From CAYNND01 sp964398775 (GTDB taxonomy: Bacteria; Patescibacteriota; Minisyncoccia; Phycocordibacterales; UBA2100), in the NCBI GenBank assembly GCA_964398775.1, contig CAYNND010000016.1:1-12022 (forward strand): a stretch of DNA of 12,022 nt. Reading direction: 5' to 3'. The notes beneath the pieces are model-generated. The model saw nothing but the letters and a program-made list of their open reading frames with translations, was not told where the DNA came from and did no database searches. The stretch's first letter is position 1. Every line of letters begins with the position of its first letter. The translations under genes and the position numbers were made by a program. Shown piece by piece: positions 1 to 6,394 of the stretch.

Positions 1-847
<847 letters not shown>

Positions 848-891
848 ATTGGAATAGCTATTGATTGCGCAAGCATCAGTAAGCAAGGCGA

Positions 892-918
892 TTTCTGTGC
901 CACAATTGAGCACAGAAA
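892..918 (+). other. Perfect 9-bp hairpin in post-16S spacer
   Basis: TTTCTGTGC, a 9-nt loop, then its exact reverse complement GCACAGAAA. There is no T-tract after it, so it is not a terminator. A pre-rRNA processing stem is possible, but its partner helix upstream of 16S lies outside the window. Confidence 0.5.
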
Positions 919-1019
919 ATAAGAATCATGATGACACTTTAACTTCATGTGACGCTGGAAAGACAGCTACTACTGAATGGTAACCCCATTTCAGGCAGAG
1001 TTCAGATACGAGACCGTTC

Positions 1020-1074
1020 TACAAAGCCGGTCGCGTGGATGAAACAAAAGAGACAAATACAACGTATGCAGTTT
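1020..1074 (+). repeat. 55-bp exact direct repeat, left copy abutting gap
   Basis: These 55 bases recur identically at 1175-1229, directly on the other side of the run of 100 N. The two copies end exactly at the gap edges, as expected when two contigs that share a k-mer of 55 are placed side by side without being merged. This is probably an assembly overlap and not a biological repeat. Confidence 0.85.
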
Positions 1075-1174
1075 NNNNNNNNNNNNNNNNNNNNNNNNNN
1101 NNNNNNNNNNNNNNNNNNNNNNNNNNNNNNNNNNNNNNNNNNNNNNNNNNNNNNNNNNNNNNNNNNNNNNNNNN
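1075..1174. other. Scaffold gap, exactly 100 N
   Basis: A run of exactly 100 N, the conventional placeholder for a gap of unknown size. Any reading frame drawn through it is meaningless. The real missing length may be negative (overlapping contig ends) or could hide rRNA operon sequence. Confidence 0.99.
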
Positions 1175-1229
1175 TACAAAGCCGGTCGCGTGGATGAAAC
1201 AAAAGAGACAAATACAACGTATGCAGTTT
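1175..1229 (+). repeat. 55-bp exact direct repeat, right copy abutting gap
   Basis: Identical to 1020-1074. It is followed 15 nt later by a terminator hairpin, so the terminator probably belongs to the transcription unit that includes the 16S gene. Confidence 0.85.
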
Positions 1230-1244
1230 TCAAAAGGTAAAAAC

Positions 1245-1272
1245 AAAACCGCCGAAAGGCGGTTTTTTGTTT
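1245..1272 (+). terminator. Rho-independent terminator, probably of the rRNA unit
   Basis: Stem AAAACCGCC (1245-1253), GAAA tetraloop (1254-1257), GGCGGTTTT (1258-1266), with the T-run continuing to TTTTTTGTTT. The stem is perfect and G+C rich. It lies downstream of the 16S and spacer and directly upstream of a new promoter. Confidence 0.9.
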
Positions 1273-1299
1273 GACATCTCTACATACGAGAGTACTCTG
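1272..1299 (+). promoter_or_regulatory. Sigma70-type promoter for the 57-residue ORF
   Basis: TTGACA (1272-1277), a perfect -35 consensus, is followed after 16 nt by TACTCT (1294-1299), a moderate -10 box. Transcription would start near 1306, giving a leader of about 25 nt before the ATG at 1331. It begins inside the T-run of the preceding terminator. Confidence 0.6.
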
Positions 1300-1330
1300 G
1301 CGTGAGTGTTGGCAGAAGAAGGACTGTGTC

Positions 1331-1504
1331 ATGGTGAACCCATTTGACCCGTTTGGAATCTATCAGCTATGGTGGAACATGGCACTCGCGCCCTGGCAGG
1401 CGTGGGCTCGCACTGTTCGAGTTCATCAGCATGTTGAGCATATTCGAGGCTCAGCGTTTGGTGAGCGGGAGGTCATCCACGTTCGCTTCGGCAAACGGGG
1501 GTGA
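1331..1504 (+). CDS. Small Trp-rich protein, 57 residues, unknown function
   Basis: I do not recognise a family. The frame encodes MVNPFDPFGIYQLWW..., with four tryptophans in the first 26 residues and a basic C-terminus ending FGKRG. The first half looks like an amphipathic or membrane-associating helix; there is no signal peptide. I chose the ATG at 1331 because a purine-rich AGAAGAAGGA lies 8 nt upstream and a longer in-frame start would overlap the promoter. The unit is self-contained: promoter at 1272-1299, ORF, terminator at 1521-1539. The same layout (purine stretch about 8 nt before ATG, short Trp-containing ORF, nearby strong terminator) recurs at 5308-5624. Convincing sequence homology between the two proteins is not visible. 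It may be a real small protein, or a structured RNA with an accidental frame. Confidence 0.5.
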   Translation: MVNPFDPFGIYQLWWNMALAPWQAWARTVRVHQHVEHIRGSAFGEREVIHVRFGKRG

Positions 1505-1520
1505 CCCCACCTTTCTCTCT

Positions 1521-1539
1521 ACCGCTCTGCGGTTTTTTT
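1521..1539 (+). terminator. Rho-independent terminator
   Basis: ACCGC (1521-1525), loop TCT, GCGGT (1529-1533), then an unbroken run of seven T to 1539. It lies 17 nt after the stop of the small ORF. Confidence 0.85.
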
Positions 1540-1564
1540 ATTACGACGAGCGAGCTGTGGTGCA

Positions 1565-1632
1565 TATAATTACACGCACAATGCGCGAGTCGGGAAGTAA
1601 TATCGCTGGCATCCTAAACAGAATGGTATACT
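1565..1632 (+). promoter_or_regulatory. Promoter region of the glycolytic operon with two -10 candidates
   Basis: TATAAT at 1565-1570 is a perfect -10 but lacks a matching -35. TATACT at 1627-1632 is preceded by TGG (extended -10) and lies only 6 nt before the ATG at 1639, so a start from it would fall on or next to the A of the ATG and give a leaderless mRNA. The upstream box would give a leader of about 60 nt without a Shine-Dalgarno site. Confidence 0.6.
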
Positions 1633-1638
1633 GCACCT

Positions 1639-2607
1639 ATGGCACACATACTGATTACACACACACTCCCACAGACCGTGGCAGATACATTGCAAGCAGC
1701 AGGACATACCGTCGCGCAAGAAACATTTACAAAACCACCAACACAAGAAGAGCTCATCGCAGCACTCGGGCGTGCACAGTACGACGTTGTCATTACACTA
1801 CTCACTGACAAGATTACCGCCGCAGTGATGGACGCCGCACCGTCTGTAAAGCTCTGGGCAAACTATGCAACAGGCTACGACAATATAGACATCGCCGCTG
1901 CAACAGCACGAGGCATGATGGTAACAAATGCACCAACAGTAGAATCCGCAGAGGCTGTCGCTGAACACACCATCGCACTTCTCTTTGCACTCTCTCGCAA
2001 TGTTGTCGCAGCGGATAGCTACACAAAAGCAGGTAAATATGAAGGATGGGACCCCATGCTCTTTATTGGAACAAACTTTTTCAAAAAAACGATTGGCATT
2101 ATTGGCGCAGGGAAGATAGGACGCCGCGTTGCGTTCTATGCACGCGCGCTCGGACTTTCAGTCGTGTATCACGACATCAACCACGACACAGAACTTGAGG
2201 AGACACTGGGCGCTACATTTCTTCAGAGCAACGAAGATGTATTGAAGCAGGCTGATTTTATCAGTCTCCATGTGCCACTTCTCGATACGACGCGCCACCT
2301 CATAAACAAAGAGCGACTCAGTTTGATGAAGCCAACGGCATACCTCGTCAACACTGCGCGAGGCGCAGTTGTCGATGAAGATGCACTCATCACAGCGCTT
2401 ACAGAAAAACGCATCGCAGGCGCAGCGCTTGATGTGTATGAGCATGAGCCACAGATGAGTGAACAGCTCCGCGCTCTTACTACTGTGATTCTCACCCCGC
2501 ACATTGCTTCAGCAAGCGTCGAAGCACGGGCTGAGATGTGTGACGTTGTACTCAAAAACGTGCTTGCATATACAGCGGGTCACGAGCTCCCTAACCGCGT
2601 ACAGTAA
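1639..2607 (+). CDS. D-isomer-specific 2-hydroxyacid dehydrogenase (glyoxylate/hydroxypyruvate reductase-like)
   Basis: A 322-residue cytoplasmic NAD-dependent oxidoreductase of the GyaR/SerA superfamily, reducing a 2-oxoacid to a D-2-hydroxyacid. The Rossmann motif GAGKIG is at 156-161, and the acidic residue ending the second strand is D179, favouring NAD(H) over NADP(H). The catalytic triad is R241 (NTARGAVVDE), E270 (DVYEHEP) and H288 (TPHIAS), with the same spacing as in Hyphomicrobium glycerate dehydrogenase. Length is normal for the single-module family, and no ACT domain follows, so a full serine-pathway SerA is less likely. It starts a four-gene operon; the next ATG is 1 nt after its stop. 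The downstream genes turn 3-phosphoglycerate into pyruvate, so reduction of glyoxylate, hydroxypyruvate or pyruvate with NADH re-oxidation is plausible. Exact substrate cannot be read from sequence. Confidence 0.93.
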   Translation: MAHILITHTLPQTVADTLQAAGHTVAQETFTKPPTQEELIAALGRAQYDVVITLLTDKITAAVMDAAPSVKLWANYATGYDNIDIAAATARGMMVTNAPTVESAEAVAEHTIALLFALSRNVVAADSYTKAGKYEGWDPMLFIGTNFFKKTIGIIGAGKIGRRVAFYARALGLSVVYHDINHDTELEETLGATFLQSNEDVLKQADFISLHVPLLDTTRHLINKERLSLMKPTAYLVNTARGAVVDEDALITALTEKRIAGAALDVYEHEPQMSEQLRALTTVILTPHIASASVEARAEMCDVVLKNVLAYTAGHELPNRVQ

Positions 2608-2608
2608 T

Positions 2609-3223
2609 ATGTTTGGGAAACTACTCATCACGCGACATCACGAAACTGACTGGAACAAGCTCGGGCAATGGCAGGGAAGAACTGATAGGCATCTGACTGA
2701 CCACGGAAAGGCACAGGCAGCCTTGATGGGAACCCTCATCGCGCACGTTCCGCTTGCATGTGTATACACATCTACACTTTCACGCACGCATGAAACTGCT
2801 GCAGCGATGCTCACAGCAGCGCACAAAGAAACACTCCCAGTCATACATGCGCCTGCGCTCGATGAACGTGACTATGGTGACTACACCGGAAAAAATAAAT
2901 GGGAAATGCAGAAGATACTTGGTGACGATGCGTTTCTTCGGTTGCGCCGTGGTTGGAATGAACCAGTGCCAAACGGCGAAACTTTGCGTGATGTGTATGA
3001 GCGCGTTGTGCCGTACTATATGAGTGATATAGTGCCGCGGCTGCAGCGCACAGAGACGGTCCTTATCGTTGCGCACGGTAACTCACTGCGAGCGCTCACC
3101 AAGTACATCGAAAACCTCTCAGATGATGCAGTATCAAGTGTGGAGTTTACTTTCGGAGAGGTCATCACCTATACCTTCGATGAAAATGGACGTATGATAC
3201 ACAAAGTAATAGAACAGATATGA
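2609..3223 (+). CDS. Histidine phosphatase family, probable phosphoglycerate mutase
   Basis: A 204-residue member of the phosphoglycerate mutase/histidine phosphatase superfamily. The N-terminal signature is R9-H10 in TRHHETDWN; the usual RHG glycine is replaced by H11. Other active-site positions are R59 (LSRT), E86 in DERDYGDYTG and the second histidine H156 in VAHGNS. In a mutase, H10 carries the phosphate while 3- and 2-phosphoglycerate interconvert. The length is closer to short phosphatase-like members than to 250-residue GpmA, so a plain phosphatase is possible. Position between a dehydrogenase and pyruvate kinase plus enolase argues for the mutase role. I chose ATG 2609, 1 nt after the upstream stop, because the conserved strand begins at once and an upstream in-frame start would overlap the previous gene by about 100 nt. 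No Shine-Dalgarno; probably translated by coupling. Confidence 0.85.
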   Translation: MFGKLLITRHHETDWNKLGQWQGRTDRHLTDHGKAQAALMGTLIAHVPLACVYTSTLSRTHETAAAMLTAAHKETLPVIHAPALDERDYGDYTGKNKWEMQKILGDDAFLRLRRGWNEPVPNGETLRDVYERVVPYYMSDIVPRLQRTETVLIVAHGNSLRALTKYIENLSDDAVSSVEFTFGEVITYTFDENGRMIHKVIEQI

Positions 3224-4041
3224 ATACACAACAATCAAGAGTCCAGATAGTCGGTACCATCGGTCCATCGTGTGCAACTCCAGCCATCATCGAAGAGATG
3301 ATACAGAAAGGTCTCGATATTGTGCGCCTCAATTTTTCATGGGGCACCTACGACGAACATCGTGGCTACATCCAGGCGGTGCGTGCACTTGAGATGAAGC
3401 TCGGCAAACACATACCACTATTCATTGACCTCCCAGGGCCACGCATTCAGCACGAAGTCGGTCACTCATATGACAAGGAGATGATTCAAGCAATCACTGA
3501 AGAAGATAAAAAACACATTGCTTTCGGTGTTGCAGAAGGTGTTGATTATTTTGGAGTCTCCTTTGTCGGAAGCGCGTCAGATATTACAATCGCACGCGAT
3601 GCTATCACTGCAGCAGGAGGGTCGCAGCCGATTATCGCGAAGATTGAGCGACAAGTTGCAGTCGACACGCATGCTGAGATTATCGCTGCAGCAGATGCAA
3701 TCATGATTGCACGTGGTGACCTGGGTGAAGAGATACCGCTCGAGAAAATACCGTTTATAGAGGTGGAGTTGCTTGAAGCGTGTAATAAGGCACAGAAACC
3801 TGTTATTACCGCAACGCAGATGCTCCTGTCGATGACGAAGAACCCATTCCCAACACGCGCAGAAGTAACTGATGTTGCATTTGCGGTGATTCATGGGACA
3901 GACGCTATCATGCTCTCAGATGAGACAGCGATGGGGAGTTATCCTGTCGAGGCGGTCGCCATGATGGAGCGCATTGCACTTGAAGCGGAGCAGCATGCAC
4001 GACCGGCGTTTGTGTTACATCCCTTTACACGACAATCATGA
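3220..4041 (+). CDS. pyk: Pyruvate kinase, single-domain form lacking B and C domains
   Basis: Transfers phosphate from phosphoenolpyruvate to ADP, giving pyruvate and ATP. At 273 residues it is little more than half the usual ~470. The catalytic barrel is present: VRLNFS (R36, N38, S40), FIDLPGP (D70), AKIE (K141, E143), ARGDLG (D167), ITATQML (T198), MLSDETAMG. Between LPGPRIQ (residue 77) and the EEDKKHIAFG helix (from about 94) only some 16 residues remain where the ~100-residue B lid normally sits. The protein ends soon after the last barrel helix (PVEAVAMMERI), so the C domain that binds allosteric effectors is absent. This is not a frameshift: ATGA overlaps link it to both neighbours (3220-3223 and 4038-4041) and the frame is intact. 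H of FSHG is replaced by W41, and the TKGP motif reads LPGP. Likely unregulated; activity without the lid is unproven. Confidence 0.88.
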   Translation: MNTQQSRVQIVGTIGPSCATPAIIEEMIQKGLDIVRLNFSWGTYDEHRGYIQAVRALEMKLGKHIPLFIDLPGPRIQHEVGHSYDKEMIQAITEEDKKHIAFGVAEGVDYFGVSFVGSASDITIARDAITAAGGSQPIIAKIERQVAVDTHAEIIAAADAIMIARGDLGEEIPLEKIPFIEVELLEACNKAQKPVITATQMLLSMTKNPFPTRAEVTDVAFAVIHGTDAIMLSDETAMGSYPVEAVAMMERIALEAEQHARPAFVLHPFTRQS

Positions 4042-5285
4042 ATATACATACACTAACTGCACGAGAAATACTAGATTCACGAGGTAACCCGACACTTGAA
4101 GTAGTCTGTGTACTTGAAGGAGGACAGCGTGGTGTTGCATCAGTCCCATCAGGGGCAAGTACGGGAGCACATGAGGCGGTAGAGCTTCGTGATGGCGACA
4201 TGCACCGTTTCCGCGGGCATGGTGTACGGACTGCAATTAACCACGTGCAGACGACTATTTTGCAGCACGTGCATGGTGTGGGACATACTCAGCAAACACT
4301 CGATGAGGCATTGATTACGCTTGATGGCACGCCAAACAAGTCTCGACTTGGTGCAAACGCTACCCTCGGTGTTTCGTGCGCATTTGCGCGAGCTGCAGCC
4401 CTCGTGCATGAGCAGCACCTCTACGAATACATTGCATCAATAGCAGGGAATACTGCACCACTGAAACTGCCGATGCCAATGTTTAACATCATCAACGGTG
4501 GTAAACACGCAGACAGTGGTCTCGACGTGCAGGAGTTTATGGTGACACCGCGTGGCATCGAAGGATTTGAGCAGCAGCTCCAGGCAGCAAGTGAAATCAC
4601 ACATGCACTCCGAGGGTTGCTCCATGAAAAAGGGTATAGTGTTGGCGTCGGTGACGAAGGTGGTTTTGCGCCACGACTTGCGTCAAACGAAGAGGCACTC
4701 CAGTACATTGTAGAGGCAATAGCAGCAGCGGGATATTCACATGATGAAGTGCAGATTGCGATGGATGTCGCTGCATCAAGTCTCTACAGTGACAAGACCT
4801 GTACGCTCAAAATTGACGGTACCGTGCAGTGTATTGCACCGGAAGAGCTCATCACATGGTACAAGGATTTGATTACGCGCTACCCAATTGTTTCGATAGA
4901 AGATGGGCTCCCTGAAGATGATTGGGAAGGATTTGCAAAACTCACCGCAACACTTGGAGATAAGATTCTCGTCGTCGGCGATGACCTCACTGTGACAAAC
5001 ACAGCACGCATCACAACTGCGCATGAGAAACAGGCTATCAATTCAGTGCTCATCAAGTTGAATCAAATCGGTACTCTGACAGAGACGATACGTGCGGTGC
5101 AGCTGACGCAGAGTTATGGATGGAAACCATTTGTCTCGCATCGCTCAGGAGAGACAACTGATGCATATATCGCAGACCTTGCGGTTGGTCTCGGCTGTCC
5201 ATACATAAAAGCGGGAGCACCGGTGCGCGGTGAGCGCGTCGCAAAGTACAACCGACTCCTCGATATCAACCGCCATCTCGCGTAA
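4038..5285 (+). CDS. eno: Enolase (phosphopyruvate hydratase)
   Basis: Converts 2-phosphoglycerate to phosphoenolpyruvate in the cytoplasm, using two magnesium ions. The 415-residue chain is slightly shorter than the usual ~430. The N-terminal signature AREILDSRGNPTLEV (8-22) and loop SGASTGAHEA (38-47) are present. Catalytic and metal residues are E166 (VQEFM), E207 (GDEGG), D243, E288 (SIEDG), D315 (GDDL), K340 (LIKLNQIG), H368-R369-S370 (SHRSGET) and K391, nearly all one position below E. coli numbering. The start codon overlaps the pyruvate kinase stop (ATGA). No Shine-Dalgarno precedes it, so re-initiation after termination of pyruvate kinase is likely. It supplies the substrate of that kinase, completing the lower glycolytic segment. 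No terminator directly follows; transcription may run to 5624. Confidence 0.98.
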   Translation: MNIHTLTAREILDSRGNPTLEVVCVLEGGQRGVASVPSGASTGAHEAVELRDGDMHRFRGHGVRTAINHVQTTILQHVHGVGHTQQTLDEALITLDGTPNKSRLGANATLGVSCAFARAAALVHEQHLYEYIASIAGNTAPLKLPMPMFNIINGGKHADSGLDVQEFMVTPRGIEGFEQQLQAASEITHALRGLLHEKGYSVGVGDEGGFAPRLASNEEALQYIVEAIAAAGYSHDEVQIAMDVAASSLYSDKTCTLKIDGTVQCIAPEELITWYKDLITRYPIVSIEDGLPEDDWEGFAKLTATLGDKILVVGDDLTVTNTARITTAHEKQAINSVLIKLNQIGTLTETIRAVQLTQSYGWKPFVSHRSGETTDAYIADLAVGLGCPYIKAGAPVRGERVAKYNRLLDINRHLA

Positions 5286-5307
5286 GTGCATCTATAAGAA
5301 GCTTCGG

Positions 5308-5313
5308 TATACT
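5308..5313 (+). promoter_or_regulatory. Possible -10 box for the 66-residue ORF
   Basis: TATACT, 22 nt after the enolase stop. No good -35 is seen 17 nt upstream. A start near 5320 would give a leader of about 39 nt containing a short CGGC/GCCG hairpin (about 5322-5337) and a purine-rich GAAGAAAGG 8 nt before the ATG at 5359. Confidence 0.4.
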
Positions 5314-5358
5314 GACTGGGTCGGCGCTCCTGCCGGCGATTGAAGAAAGGTTTGCGCC

Positions 5359-5559
5359 ATGTTCATGCATGCGCCTGATTCAATCGATGCAGCAATGTAT
5401 CGGACCCTGTGGGCTGCTTCAGTGCAAGCCTCGCACTTTCCACTTGATGCTGCGATGCAGCTCTGGATTGGGACTGTAAAAGATGTGCGCGACGCACACC
5501 TCGGAATACTTGAAGCACAACGCCTCGCGGTGCGCTTCTGGTTCCCGTGGCTGTCTTAA
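5359..5559 (+). CDS. Small protein, 66 residues, unknown function
   Basis: I do not recognise a family. The frame starts MFMHAPDSIDAAMYRTLWAA and ends VRFWFPWLS, with four tryptophans and a helix-rich composition; no signal peptide or clear transmembrane segment. An alternative start is the second ATG, two codons in. GAAGAAAGG lies 8 nt before the ATG, one of only two such purine stretches before a frame in the window; the other is before the ORF at 1331. It follows enolase and is closed off by a very strong terminator, so it is either the last gene of that operon or its own unit. Regular codon composition and the defined boundaries favour a real gene, but an RNA of about 300 nt is possible. 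Confidence 0.5.
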   Translation: MFMHAPDSIDAAMYRTLWAASVQASHFPLDAAMQLWIGTVKDVRDAHLGILEAQRLAVRFWFPWLS

Positions 5560-5588
5560 GGGGTGTCTATGGGGGAAGATATACGCTG

Positions 5589-5624
5589 AGCCGCGGCACC
5601 TTCGGGTACCGCGGCTGAATTTTT
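5589..5624 (+). terminator. Strong rho-independent terminator with UUCG loop
   Basis: Arms 5589-5600 and 5605-5616 pair in 11 of 12 positions, are G+C rich, and close the extra-stable C(UUCG)G tetraloop at 5601-5604. TTTTT follows at 5620-5624. It ends the enolase and small-ORF transcription. Confidence 0.9.
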
Positions 5625-5669
5625 ATCCTGCTCTGTTGGTACGCACAAAGAGTACTCGTATTTTCATAG

Positions 5670-5675
5670 TATACT
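5670..5675 (+). promoter_or_regulatory. -10 box placed for a leaderless transcript
   Basis: TATACT ends 6 nt before the ATG at 5682, so the expected transcription start coincides with the start codon. No consensus -35 is visible 17 nt upstream. It follows the terminator at 5589-5624, so it begins a new operon. Confidence 0.6.
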
Positions 5676-5681
5676 CATGCT

Positions 5682-6392
5682 ATGAAATACATCATCATGA
5701 GTATTGTTTTCTTGCTCAGTAGTGTAGTGCTCACTCACGCGCAGACTGCAACGATGCCGAAAACTCCTCCTGCTGCACTTCCAAAAGCACCAGCCGGAGC
5801 AGTTGCGAAAGGACCATGCGATGCTGAGATGAAAGCTGCGATGAAAAATATGCCGAAAATTGAGCCAGGGAAGGACCCAAAATCGATGCCGAAGCCGAAC
5901 GTTAACAGTGCAGAAGTAAAAGCATTGCAAGAGTGTATGAAAAAGAATGCTCCAAAAGGAGGAGCTCCGGCACCGACCACGCCTCCACCGAGTGATGCAA
6001 ATGCAAAAATAACTGACCCAACGAAAGGAAAGGTAAAAGCACCTCCAGCAGGAACACCTCCTGCTGCGCCTGTGAAAGCAGGTTTTCCACCAGCCGGAAA
6101 GCAAGGCGCAAACACGACCACGTCACAGTGCGTAAATATTACAAAAGAATTGAAAGTAGGAACGCAAGATGCAGAAGTCATCGCACTAAAGAAATTCCTC
6201 TCCGCAGAGGGTCTATTACAGGGCGTGCAGAATACGAACTATTTTGGAGCTGCAACAGAAAAAGCACTCAAAGAGTGGCAAAAGAAAAAAGGAATTGCAC
6301 AATCAGGAACCACTGATGGTAAGACACGAGCCGCGCTAAATCAGTGTACGCAAAAACAAACAAGTACAACAAAAGTACCAGCGCAGAAGTAA
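5682..6392 (+). CDS. Secreted peptidoglycan-binding domain protein
   Basis: A 236-residue exported protein. Residues 1-20 form a signal peptide (KYIIMSIVFLLSSVVLTHA) with likely cleavage after THA. A long Pro/Ala/Lys-rich, disordered region covers about 21-148, interrupted by a short Cys-containing part (C46, C85). The C-terminal ~70 residues (about 150-222) match the peptidoglycan-binding domain 1 fold: KELKVGTQDAEVIALKKFL, then NYFGAATEKALKEWQKKKGI and DGKTRAALN. C150 and C222 bracket the domain and could form a disulfide. The domain binds wall peptidoglycan and would tether the protein outside the membrane; no catalytic domain is seen. The next gene starts 2 nt after the stop and is also secreted, so they probably act together in the envelope. 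Start chosen for the signal peptide; no Shine-Dalgarno site. Confidence 0.88.
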   Translation: MKYIIMSIVFLLSSVVLTHAQTATMPKTPPAALPKAPAGAVAKGPCDAEMKAAMKNMPKIEPGKDPKSMPKPNVNSAEVKALQECMKKNAPKGGAPAPTTPPPSDANAKITDPTKGKVKAPPAGTPPAAPVKAGFPPAGKQGANTTTSQCVNITKELKVGTQDAEVIALKKFLSAEGLLQGVQNTNYFGAATEKALKEWQKKKGIAQSGTTDGKTRAALNQCTQKQTSTTKVPAQK

Positions 6393-6394
6393 CC

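Larger units (their letters stand above)
848..1074 (+). other. Spacer downstream of 16S, no gene recognised
   Basis: About 227 nt between the 16S 3' end and the scaffold gap. It contains no tRNA fold and no recognisable 23S or 5S segment. The only clear structure is a perfect 9-bp hairpin (TTTCTGTGC 892-900, loop 901-909, GCACAGAAA 910-918), which could serve as an rRNA processing stem. A reading frame starting at GTG 949 runs into the gap, but it is short, matches nothing I know and is probably chance. Confidence 0.6.

Noticed and set aside
848..1074. Possible intron or insertion displacing a normal 16S tail
   Set aside because: The 13 nt after helix 45 already align in register to the normal tail, and no CCTCC or continuation of 16S follows before the gap.
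949..1274. Open frames on both strands running through the 100-N gap
   Set aside because: They are held open only by the N run and the duplicated contig ends, and have no recognisable protein.
1344..1808. 154-codon plus-strand frame overlapping the small ORF, terminator and start of the dehydrogenase
   Set aside because: It crosses a strong terminator and a promoter in another frame from the clearly real dehydrogenase; composition is unlike a protein.
5664..6181. Long minus-strand frames opposite the peptidoglycan-binding protein
   Set aside because: They are shadows of the Ala/Pro/Lys-rich coding strand, giving Cys/Arg/Ser- or Gly/Phe/Ala-rich nonsense; the plus strand has a signal peptide and a known domain.
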